A stretch of 64,000 bases of DNA from Tahibacter harae (lineage in GTDB: Bacteria > Pseudomonadota > Gammaproteobacteria > Xanthomonadales > Rhodanobacteraceae): the NCBI RefSeq assembly GCF_024437735.1, contig NZ_JANFQO010000012.1, forward strand, positions 123,856-187,855, written 5' to 3'. The translations under genes were made by a program, and so were the position numbers. Positions 42,761 through 50,194 of the stretch are shown one piece after another. Position 1 is the stretch's first letter, and every line of letters begins with the position of its first letter. Under the pieces are notes generated by a model, which saw nothing but the letters and a program-made list of their open reading frames with translations, did not search any database and was not told where the DNA came from.

Positions 42761-43020
42761 CCGGAAGACACGGCCGACCACCCGGCCCAGGCTGAAACCC
42801 ACGGCCCCTCATTCGCAGCGCGCGGAACGCGCCCCGCGCATCCGTGCACCCCGAAACACGGTCAGCTCTCGATATCGCGCGGCGGCGCCACGCAGCACCA
42901 TTCCGGAGACGCGGCCGATTACACGCCAGCGGGAACCCAGGCCCGCCAGCCGCAGCGCGCCGGGAACGCGCCGAACATCGGCCCACCCGAAAACGCGGTC
43001 TGCGGTTCGCGCGCGGCGGA
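42761..43020. repeat. Imperfect tandem duplication of about 142 bp
   Basis: Two diverged units begin CCGGAAGACACGGCCGACCA (42761) and CCGGAGACGCGGCCGATTAC (42903). Both contain GCAGCGCGC(C)GGGAACGCGCC-like and CACCCGAAAACGCGGTC-like blocks and end in CGCGCGGCGG. A weaker third echo may follow near 43070-43120. The region precedes the beta-helix gene, and 42722-43271 has no supported ORF. Confidence 0.6.
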
Positions 43021-43271
43021 AACGTGCGTCGCCGAGGCCGCGCTTGTCTCCCTGTCGTTTGCAAGACACGAAAGCGCGGATTGGCCCGCAAACACGGCGT
43101 TTTCCTGCACAGCCCGCTGCAGACGGCGCATCTCACCCGCGCTTTGCGACACCGTTCGCACAACCTGCCAAAACCTCCTGGCCCCTGCGCCGCGCAACGT
43201 TCGTTTTGTTCGTCGGCGGGCGTTGAGCCAGAAGGCGCAACTCGCAGCGCCGCGTCACGAGGGAGTCCGCT

Positions 43272-45758
43272 ATGTCCATTTCTCCACGTTTGCGCCGGGC
43301 CGCAACCGCCCTGCTCGCCCTGGCCGCCCTGCCGGCCGGCGCGGCCACCTTCAACGTCGTCACCGATGGTTCGGCCGGCGACAACAACCTGGCCAACAAT
43401 GTCTGCGATATCGCCGGCGGCGGCTGCACGCTGCATGCGGCGATACAGCAGGCCAATGCCACTGCCGGCTTCGACCGCATCACCATGGGCCGGGCCAAGA
43501 TCACCCTGGCGCAGAGCCTGCCCGCGGCCACCGAGCGCGTCGTCATCGACGGCAGCTTCGGCGGCGGCCGCGCCGAACTCGACGGCAACGGCAGCAACGG
43601 CTGCTTCAGCCTGTCCTCGCCCGGCGGCGGCGGCCAGGCGCCCAATCCGCTGGTGCCGCAGGCCAACAATTCGCGTGTGGAGAACTGGGTCATCCACAAC
43701 TGCTCGGGCAATGGCGTCAACCTCGACGGCCACGGCTACGTGGTCTACAACAACTACATCGGCCTGCTGCCCAACGGCAGCACGGCCGACGGCAACTCCG
43801 GCGACGGCGTGTCGATCTCCGCGGATATCAGCGACGGCGACATACCCGATCTTTCCGGCATCCCGCTGCCCGGCGAGCTGGCCGACCTGCCGGCCATCCT
43901 CGCCTTCGTCGCCGGCGCCGCACCGGCGCTGGCGCCCAACGGCATCGTCACCAATGTCATTTCCGGCAACGACGGCGACGGCATCGAGGTCTTCGGCCAG
44001 TACACCGCGACCAATGTCATCTTCGACAACATCATCGGCCTCAACGCCAGCGGCACGGCAGCCGTACCCAACGGCCAGAACAGCGCCAGCCACGGCATCC
44101 TGATCACGGCCTCGGCCTATCTGAACTTCGTCGGCATCGACAACCGCGTCGCCGGCAACAATGCCTCGCCGCTGTCGGACGGCATCCACATTTCCACCGG
44201 CAAGGTGCCATTCCCGAATTTCGTTGCCGGCAATTTCGTCGGCTTCTCGCCGCTCAATCCGGTGACCGATCTGGGCAACGCGCAGTCCGGCATACGGGTG
44301 GCCGATGCGCGCATCACCACCAATGCCGATCCGGTGCCCAATCCGGTGCAGCTGTCGGTGGTGGTCGGCCCGGGCAATATCGTCGGCCACAATCGCGGCG
44401 GCGCCAGCGTGGCGGCGAATGATGCGAACAACGACAAGGGCGGCATCGTCGTCACCGACGGCAACTCCAACCATGTGCGCATCTGGGGCAATATCGTCGG
44501 CCTGTCCTCGCCCGACGGCAGCGCCATCGACATAGGCAATGCGGCCGACGGCATCAATATCGTCGGCACGGATCACGAGATCGGCGGCGCCACCGTGGTC
44601 GAAGGCAATATCGTCGGCGCCAACGGCCGCCACGGCGTGGTCGTGCGCGGCGGCAGCGGCACGGTGCGCAATGTCGTGCGCGGCAATTCCATAGGCACCT
44701 TGCCGCCGCCGCTGGAAGGCGCCGACCAGGGCAATGCCGGCATAGGCCTGTGGGTGCTGTCGGGCAATACACGCATCGGCGGCGACGGCGACGCGGAAAA
44801 GAACGTGATCGCCTTCAACGGTTCGCACGGGGTGAAATTCCAGACCGCGTTCGCCTGGTCCAACCTGCTGCGCAAGAACTCGATCTACGGCGTGCCCGCG
44901 GGCAGCCTGGGCATAGATCTGGACGTGGTCGACAACGGCGCGGATCCCACCGACGGCAGCAACGGCGGCGACCGCGTGCCCACGGCGCAGAACTACGCCC
45001 AGTGGCAGCAGAACACGGTGGTGCTGGGCGCAGCCGGCTATACCCCGGGCAGCGGCGCCAGCTCGGCCGGCTGGAGCCTGCAATCCGGCGCCAGCGGCCA
45101 GTACCGCATCGAGTTCTACCTCAACGACGACAACAGTTCAGGCGGCAAGACCTTCATCGGCGAAACCACGGCGAATACGGACGCCGCCGGCCTGGCCAGC
45201 GGCACCGCGCCGCTGAACCCGGCCACGCCCACCGATACGCGCGGCAAATACATCACCGCCACGGTGACTGACCTGAAACCCACCGATCCCGGCGCGAGCG
45301 AACCCAATCCGCCCGGACTGCTCGTGCCCGGCCCGGCCAACAACACGTCGGAATTCTCCGCACCGGTGCGCGTGCCGATACCGGGCTCGGTGCGCGTGGC
45401 GTCCGCCTCCATCGCGTTCACGGTGCCCGAGTCCGTAGGACTGGCCACCATACAAGTGGAACGCTTCGGCGCCAGCGAAGGCGCCGTCGATATCGACTAC
45501 ACCACCGCCGACGGCACCGCGACCGCCCCCGAGGACTACGCCACCACCAGCGGCAGCCTGCACTGGAACGACGGCGAAAGCGGCAGCAAGACGATACAGG
45601 TGCCCATCGTCAACGACCTGGTCACGGAACCGGCGCAGACGTTCGCGGTACAGCTGTCGAATCCGCAGGGCGGTGTGGAACTGGTCGACCCAACCGGCGC
45701 GGCAGTGACGATCGACGTTTCGACGCCGGTGATGTTGCAGTCGTTCGAGGTGGAGTGA
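43272..45758 (+). CDS. Secreted parallel beta-helix protein with C-terminal Calx-beta domain
   Basis: An 828-aa protein with a signal peptide (MSISPRLRRAATALLALAAL, then PAGAAT). The mature start has the CSLREAI-like block GGCTLHAAIQQANATAGFDR typical of secreted beta-helix proteins. Residues about 60-560 contain irregular beta-helix rungs with repeated (G)N(I/V)(I/V)G words (GNIVGLSSPDGSAIDIGNAA; GNIVGANGRHGVVVRGGSGT; NVIAFNGSHGVKFQ). The C-terminus (about 695-820) is a Calx-beta domain (ASIAFTVPESVGLATIQVER; VDIDYTTADGTATAPEDYAT), which binds Ca2+. The start is set by the signal peptide; a GAGGGAG site lies 7 nt upstream. Its role is extracellular, possibly polysaccharide- or surface-binding (inference). 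Confidence 0.85.
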   Translation: MSISPRLRRAATALLALAALPAGAATFNVVTDGSAGDNNLANNVCDIAGGGCTLHAAIQQANATAGFDRITMGRAKITLAQSLPAATERVVIDGSFGGGRAELDGNGSNGCFSLSSPGGGGQAPNPLVPQANNSRVENWVIHNCSGNGVNLDGHGYVVYNNYIGLLPNGSTADGNSGDGVSISADISDGDIPDLSGIPLPGELADLPAILAFVAGAAPALAPNGIVTNVISGNDGDGIEVFGQYTATNVIFDNIIGLNASGTAAVPNGQNSASHGILITASAYLNFVGIDNRVAGNNASPLSDGIHISTGKVPFPNFVAGNFVGFSPLNPVTDLGNAQSGIRVADARITTNADPVPNPVQLSVVVGPGNIVGHNRGGASVAANDANNDKGGIVVTDGNSNHVRIWGNIVGLSSPDGSAIDIGNAADGINIVGTDHEIGGATVVEGNIVGANGRHGVVVRGGSGTVRNVVRGNSIGTLPPPLEGADQGNAGIGLWVLSGNTRIGGDGDAEKNVIAFNGSHGVKFQTAFAWSNLLRKNSIYGVPAGSLGIDLDVVDNGADPTDGSNGGDRVPTAQNYAQWQQNTVVLGAAGYTPGSGASSAGWSLQSGASGQYRIEFYLNDDNSSGGKTFIGETTANTDAAGLASGTAPLNPATPTDTRGKYITATVTDLKPTDPGASEPNPPGLLVPGPANNTSEFSAPVRVPIPGSVRVASASIAFTVPESVGLATIQVERFGASEGAVDIDYTTADGTATAPEDYATTSGSLHWNDGESGSKTIQVPIVNDLVTEPAQTFAVQLSNPQGGVELVDPTGAAVTIDVSTPVMLQSFEVE

Positions 45759-45765
45759 GGGGCGG

Positions 45766-45848
45766 GATTCGAGATTCGAGATTCGAGATTCGAGATTCGA
45801 GATTCGAGATTCGAGATTCGAGATTCGAGATTCGAGATTCGAGATTCG
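45766..45848. repeat. GATTCGA heptamer array, about 12 copies
   Basis: A near-perfect tandem array of the 7-mer GATTCGA begins 8 nt after the stop of the beta-helix gene and ends just before the third copy of the hairpin element. It contains no coding signal; the length (83 bp, near 11.9 copies) makes slippage likely. Confidence 0.95.
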
Positions 45849-45924
45849 CAGTCATTCTGCGGCGAATCCGAGGTTTTTTGGCAAGTGAAATTTGCCGTAT
45901 TGCTTCGAGAAGAAGCGGGAAGGC

Positions 45925-46125
45925 CCCTCTCCCCCAAGCTCGCTTGGGGGAGAGGGCTAGGGTGAGGGGGCGACGATCAACACGCCTAGCTGCTTGAATT
46001 TTCGCCGGAATCTTCAATTCACGAAAAGCCGGCGAAAACCGCAATCCTGCGCAAACTGACGCGCTGCCCACTCATCCAACCCGCTGCCCCAAGCGTGTGA
46101 ACGCGCTTGGGACGGCGGGCTTTTT
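45925..46125 (+). repeat. Interspersed hairpin-ended element, copy 3
   Basis: The left hairpin CCCTCTCCCCCAAGC ... GCTTGGGGGAGAGGG (45925-45956) is followed by CTAGGGTGAGGGGGCGACGA. The core is TTGAATTTTCGCCGGAATCT, and the right part is CAAACTGACGCGCTGCCCAC, then CCGCTGCCCCAAGCGTG ... CGCGCTTGGGACGGCGGGCTTTTT. Copies 1-3 share orientation. The rest of 45759-46205 has no ORF; degenerate GACTCCC-like words follow at about 46140-46180. Confidence 0.82.
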
Positions 46126-46205
46126 CGAGGCCTGCTCCTGCGACTCCCGACTCGACTCCCGCCCCCGACTCCCGAACCCCATATCCCTAACCCAAAAAAC
46201 CCCCC

Positions 46206-47096
46206 TCAAACATCCCCCCCATCAAGCCACCCCTCGCCACTACCACGCTGGAACACCCGGTCGCCGGACTGCACCTCGCCCGCCGGGAACGATTCCTGCT
46301 GCGCCAGCCGCGCATACAGCGGCGTGAAGTCCGGGCGCGTGGCTTCCATCAGCTGTTCGTAGCTGTCGATGACGAAGTACGTCTTTTGGTAGGTGTCGAT
46401 GCGGTAGCGCGTGCGCATCACACGCTCCAGGTCGAAGCCGATGCGGTTGGGGGCGGCGGATTCCAGGCTGTAGATGGATTCGCCCTTGGAACTGACGATG
46501 CCGGCGCCGTAGATGCGCAGGCCCTCGGCGGTGTTGATGAGGCCGAATTCCACGGTGTACCAGTACAGGCGGGTCAGGTTGACCAGCGCCTCGGGCGCGA
46601 TCGCCGCGGCCTTGACGCCGCCGGCGCCGTAGGCCTGCATGTAGTCGGCGAAGACGGGGTTGAGCAGCAGCGGCACATGGCCGAACAGGTCGTGGAACAG
46701 GTCCGGCTCGGACAGGTAATCCAGCTGCTCCGGCTTGCGTATCCACCAGGTCACCGGGAAGCGGCGGTTGGCCAGGTGTTCAAAGAAGGTGAGTTCGGGC
46801 AGCAGGCCTTCGACGCCGATCAGCTCCCAGCCGGTGGCCTTGCGCAGCACCTTGTTGAGTTCGCTGAACTTGGGAATGGCGTCGGCGGACATGCCGAAGC
46901 GTTCCTGGTTCTCCACGAACTCGCGCGCGGCGCGGCCTGCCAGCAGCTCGCGCTGGCGGCGGAACAGGGTGGCCCAGGTCTGGTGTTCGACGGCGCTGTA
47001 GCTGTCCCAGGGCTGCTCGATCACGCGGGTGGTATAGACCGGCACATAGCCCTTGTCGGTGAGCTGGTGTTCGACTTTCTGGGCGGCGGTCTGCAT
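46206..47096 (-). CDS. phhA: Phenylalanine-4-hydroxylase
   Basis: A 296-aa bacterial phenylalanine hydroxylase converting Phe to Tyr with tetrahydropterin and O2. The iron ligands are the 2-His-1-Glu triad: His135 and His140 in FHDLFGHVPLLLNPVFADYM, and Glu183 in YWYTVEFGLI. Other blocks are ELIGVEGLLPELTFFEHLAN and the VSSKGESIYSLESAAPNRI region. The length fits the single-domain bacterial form without a regulatory domain. GGAG lies upstream of the ATG at 47096. It is divergent from an Lrp/AsnC-type regulator across 130 nt, the usual arrangement for aromatic amino-acid control. Confidence 0.97.
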   Translation of the reverse strand: MQTAAQKVEHQLTDKGYVPVYTTRVIEQPWDSYSAVEHQTWATLFRRQRELLAGRAAREFVENQERFGMSADAIPKFSELNKVLRKATGWELIGVEGLLPELTFFEHLANRRFPVTWWIRKPEQLDYLSEPDLFHDLFGHVPLLLNPVFADYMQAYGAGGVKAAAIAPEALVNLTRLYWYTVEFGLINTAEGLRIYGAGIVSSKGESIYSLESAAPNRIGFDLERVMRTRYRIDTYQKTYFVIDSYEQLMEATRPDFTPLYARLAQQESFPAGEVQSGDRVFQRGSGEGWLDGGDV

Positions 47097-47208
47097 GGCG
47101 TTCTCCGGGGAGCCGTTCTGGCAGTGCGCAGTTTAGGTGCGCGGCGGCGCAAGAGGCTTGCTTTGTTGCGGCAGTACGGCGTTTCGGCGCAATATTCCGT
47201 CGCCATCC

Positions 47209-47221
47209 GCTTTGTCAAAGC
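47209..47221. promoter_or_regulatory. Palindrome just upstream of the lrp-type start
   Basis: GCTTTG-T-CAAAGC is a perfect 6-bp inverted repeat with one central base, ending 5 nt before the regulator's ATG, in the phhA/lrp spacer. It could be an operator for the regulator (autoregulation) or a site affecting translation, because it overlaps the ribosome-binding region. Confidence 0.35.
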
Positions 47222-47226
47222 AATAA

Positions 47227-47694
47227 ATGACCGACGCCAGTCTCGACAGGACCGACCTGCGCATCCTCGAAGTGCTGCAGCAGGACGGCCGCATCACCAA
47301 TGCCGAACTGGCCGAGCGCGTCAGCCTGTCGGCCTCGGCCTGCCTGCGCCGGCTGCAGCGGCTGGAGCAGGCCGGCGTGATCGCCGGCTACGCGGCGCGG
47401 GTGAATCCGCAGGCGGTGGGCCTGGGACTGCAGGCCTTCGTGCGCGTACAGCTGGCGCGGCACGATGCGCCGTCGATCGATCATTTCGTGCAGCGCGTGA
47501 ATGAATCGCGCGAGGTGGTGGCCTGCCATGCGCTGACCGGCGACATGGACTATCTGCTGCACGTCGTGGTCGAGGATCTGGACCACTTCTCGCGCTTCCT
47601 GCTCGACCGCCTGCTCAACGATTCCGGCGTGGCCGATGTGAATTCCAGTTTCGTGCTGCGCACGGTGAAGCAGACGGGCGCGCTGCCTTTGTGA
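47227..47694 (+). CDS. Lrp/AsnC family transcriptional regulator
   Basis: A 155-aa regulator: N-terminal HTH (DLRILEVLQQDGRITNAELA, then ERVSLSASACLRRLQRLEQA, residues about 8-50) and a C-terminal RAM/AsnC ligand-binding alpha-beta domain (about 70-150: AFVRVQLARHDAPSIDHFVQ; HALTGDMDYLLHVVVEDLDH). The 'GDxDY' block is the family's ligand and assembly region. It is divergent from phhA, so it probably responds to phenylalanine or another amino acid and controls phhA (inference from context). A palindrome lies just upstream of the start. Confidence 0.93.
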   Translation: MTDASLDRTDLRILEVLQQDGRITNAELAERVSLSASACLRRLQRLEQAGVIAGYAARVNPQAVGLGLQAFVRVQLARHDAPSIDHFVQRVNESREVVACHALTGDMDYLLHVVVEDLDHFSRFLLDRLLNDSGVADVNSSFVLRTVKQTGALPL

Positions 47695-47734
47695 GGTGCG
47701 GATACTGGCAGCGGTGGCGGCCCCTGACGGTGAT

Positions 47735-47760
47735 GCGGCGCAGCCACGGTGCTGCGCCGC
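47735..47760. terminator. Hairpin between convergent lrp and DUF3142 genes
   Basis: The stem GCGGCGCAGC / GCTGCGCCGC (10 bp) with a CACGGT loop lies 40 nt after the regulator stop. There is no T-run on the plus strand, so termination would be weak; it may serve the convergent pair or just be a secondary structure. Confidence 0.4.
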
Positions 47761-47846
47761 CGCTTCGCACCTGGCGGACAGGCATTCCGGCCTGATGCCG
47801 CGCCCAACGACACGAGCCGGCGCGCCGACACCGGCGCTGCGCGCCT

Positions 47847-49082
47847 TCAGTCCGCGCCAACCCGCAGCCGCGGCCGCGCCGCACAGCGCAGCCAGCCCAG
47901 TGCGCGGCCGCGGCCGGCACCCAGCTCGCCTTCGGCCGTGCGCAGCAGCACCCAGCCGGCGCCCGCGCGCTCCAGGCGATAGCCCGGCAGCGCATCGGCC
48001 GCGCTGCAATCGCCGGCCAGTTCAAGACGCGCCGGCAGTTCGGCATCCAGCGTGCCGGTATTGTGCAGTTCCAGATCCAGCGCGCCGCCGGCCTGGGCCT
48101 GCCAGCGCGGTTCCAGCTGCGCGAACAGCGCCTCGCCGCGCGCTACGGCGCGCAAGGTCGCGAGCGCCCAGGCGCGGCTGTCGCCGGCGCGCGGCAGGCG
48201 GAACCAGGTGACGCCGGCCAGGCCGGGCAGATCCGCACGTTCCAGCCAGCGCAGAAAACCGGCGACTGCGCGCGGATCGACCTTGAGTTCGCGCGACTGC
48301 GCGCTGCGCCGCGGCAGTGGCTGCTCGCTTTCGACCGCATCCACGCCGCCCTCGGCATCGAGTTTCAACCGCGCGCCATAGGCCGGCAGCGCGACGCGGA
48401 ACGGCCGCGCGCCCGCACGCCTGGCCCAGGCCCGGACCCAGCGCTGCGCCAGGGCCGCGTCGAACAGCCCGTCGGTGGGGCTTTGCACGGCGTGGACCTG
48501 CAAAGTGCTCGCATCGGCCGAAGCAAGCAGCGTTTCCAGCTGCGGCGATTGCAGCCAGTCGGGCAAGGCGGTGATGGAAAGGCCCTGCCCCGGCGGCAAT
48601 TGCCGGCGCAGCTCGGCCACGCGCGCGGCGTAGTCGCCCAGGCGCGCGGTGGCGCAGTCGTGGTCCAGCTGCAGCGCCGGTGCCAGCCCGGCTTCGCGCC
48701 AGCGCTGCAGCACGGCCTGCACGCGCTGCGCCAGTTCCGCCGCCGGCCAGTCCGGCGCGCTGCCATCCAGGCGCACCACCAGTTGCAGCGGACGGCCGTC
48801 GCGCACGAGTGCGGCCAGATCGACCGCGGGCTCCACCCAGCGCCCGCGCGCATCGCGCTGCAGGCCGAGCACGCCGAGGCCGGCGAGGAAATCGCGCGAT
48901 TCGCGCAGCGCATCGTGCAGCTGTGCGTCCCAGACGCGCTGCCAGACGTAGACATCCTGCGCCAGCGGCGCGGGCGCGCGGCGCGCGGCGACGAAATACC
49001 AAGCCAGGCCCAGCGCGCCCAGTACGGCGACGGCAGCGATCAGGCGCCGCAGCGGCGGGCGCGGAAGAAAAGTCGGACGCAT
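47847..49082 (-). CDS. DUF3142 family protein
   Basis: A 411-aa protein with an N-terminal membrane anchor (about residues 13-30, IAAVAVLGALGLAWYFVAA). The conserved core has LQLDHDCATARLGDYAARVA, then LRRQLPPGQGLSITALPDWL, the DUF3142 pattern ('Q.D.D..T.rL..Y...L..lR..LP...LsitaL..Wl'). The family resembles glycoside-hydrolase-like TIM-barrel proteins; the Asp pair in LDHDC would sit at a barrel mouth (inference). The C-terminal ~130 residues look like a beta-rich domain (LDLELHNTGTLDAELPARLE). It converges on the Lrp-type gene. Substrate unknown. Confidence 0.78.
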   Translation of the reverse strand: MRPTFLPRPPLRRLIAAVAVLGALGLAWYFVAARRAPAPLAQDVYVWQRVWDAQLHDALRESRDFLAGLGVLGLQRDARGRWVEPAVDLAALVRDGRPLQLVVRLDGSAPDWPAAELAQRVQAVLQRWREAGLAPALQLDHDCATARLGDYAARVAELRRQLPPGQGLSITALPDWLQSPQLETLLASADASTLQVHAVQSPTDGLFDAALAQRWVRAWARRAGARPFRVALPAYGARLKLDAEGGVDAVESEQPLPRRSAQSRELKVDPRAVAGFLRWLERADLPGLAGVTWFRLPRAGDSRAWALATLRAVARGEALFAQLEPRWQAQAGGALDLELHNTGTLDAELPARLELAGDCSAADALPGYRLERAGAGWVLLRTAEGELGAGRGRALGWLRCAARPRLRVGAD

Positions 49083-49218
49083 CCGCGGCAGTCTGCCATG
49101 TCCGGCCGGGAAACCGCGCCGGCATCGCCGCGACAGCGGACGCCGGCTGCGCCAGCCGTCCGGTACGGCGGCCAGTTGATCCGGCCGAGTTGAAGGCGCA
49201 GCGCAGTGCGCCGGCCGG

Positions 49219-49998
49219 CTAATGCAGGGTGGGCGGCACGTCCTCGTCGCGGCGCCGGCGCGGGAATTCCAGGATCACGCCGCGCTCGTCCGGCAGGCGC
49301 TGCCACAGCACCGGCACCTGGGCCGGGCGCGGCAGCTCGTAGGTATCGGCATCGTCCCGGGCGGCAGCGGCGGCGGCTTCTTCCTCCAGTTCCCAGCTCG
49401 GCCGCGGCAGCGGCTCCGGCGGATCCAGCCTGCGCCACAGCACCGCCGCCAGCGCGCCGGCCACAGCGCCGCACAGGTGCGCCTCCCAGGACACGCCGGG
49501 CTCGCGCGGCAGCACCGTCATGACCATGCCGCCGTAGAGGAAGAACACCACCATCGCGATCACCGTCGCGTTGCGGTCGCGCCGCAGCAGGCCGAGCAGG
49601 AACAGGTAGAACATCAGGCCGTGGGTCAGCCCGCTCGCGCCGATATGCGAGGACGGCCGGCCGATCAGCCAGATGCCCAGGCCGCCGAGCAGCCAGATCA
49701 GCAGCAGCGCGCGCCAGGCGCCGCGCGGGTAGTTGAACAGGGCCAGGGCCAGCAGCACCGCCAGCGGCAGGCTGTTCATGATGAGGTGCTGGAACGAACC
49801 GTGGATCAGCGGCGCGGTCAGCACACCGGCCAGACCGAGGATTTCCCCGGGGCGCACGCCGAAATCGCTGAAATCCAGCCCGGCGAATTCCTCCACCAGC
49901 TTGACCAGCCAGAGCACGGCGACGAAGGCCAGGGCGATCCAGCCGGCGCGCCGGAGTTCCTGCGTATCGCGGCGGGGAATGGGAGCTGAGGTATCCAT
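49219..49998 (-). CDS. Rhomboid family intramembrane serine protease
   Basis: A 259-aa membrane protease. The catalytic dyad is Ser122 in HIGASGLTHG and His174 in WEAHLCGAVAG; the HGSFQHLIMNS block (residues 66-76) supplies the conserved His/Asn of helix 2. Six transmembrane helices span residues about 18-190, followed by a soluble acidic tail (about 195-259; ELEEEAAAAAARDDADTYEL). This is a standard GlpG-like core without the N-terminal cytoplasmic domain. The frame is open 24 codons upstream, but the ATG at 49998 is closest to the fold. Substrates are unknown. Confidence 0.92.
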   Translation of the reverse strand: MDTSAPIPRRDTQELRRAGWIALAFVAVLWLVKLVEEFAGLDFSDFGVRPGEILGLAGVLTAPLIHGSFQHLIMNSLPLAVLLALALFNYPRGAWRALLLIWLLGGLGIWLIGRPSSHIGASGLTHGLMFYLFLLGLLRRDRNATVIAMVVFFLYGGMVMTVLPREPGVSWEAHLCGAVAGALAAVLWRRLDPPEPLPRPSWELEEEAAAAAARDDADTYELPRPAQVPVLWQRLPDERGVILEFPRRRRDEDVPPTLH

Positions 49999-50194
49999 CG
50001 CGGCGAGGTTGGGGCAGCAGCGGCCGGCACAAGAGGCGCCGCCGCCGCGGCGGAAAAGTGCCCCAGCCACGCCCGGGCCGCCGGATTGCGCAAGCCGGGG
50101 CCGGCCGGGCTGGCCAACAATCGGCTACGACCTTTTGCAGGGGCAGCGCGCGGGCGGCATGGGCTAGCCTTGGCGGGTTGCCCAGGAGGAAATC

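Noticed and set aside
42654..45083. Minus-strand 809-codon frame opposite the beta-helix gene
   Set aside because: The translation is Val/Ala/Asp/Arg-rich shadow sequence, while the plus strand has a signal peptide, CSLREAI-like block and Calx-beta domain.
45766..45848. Possible CRISPR array
   Set aside because: The tract is a continuous 7-bp satellite with no spacers, and no cas genes are present in the window.
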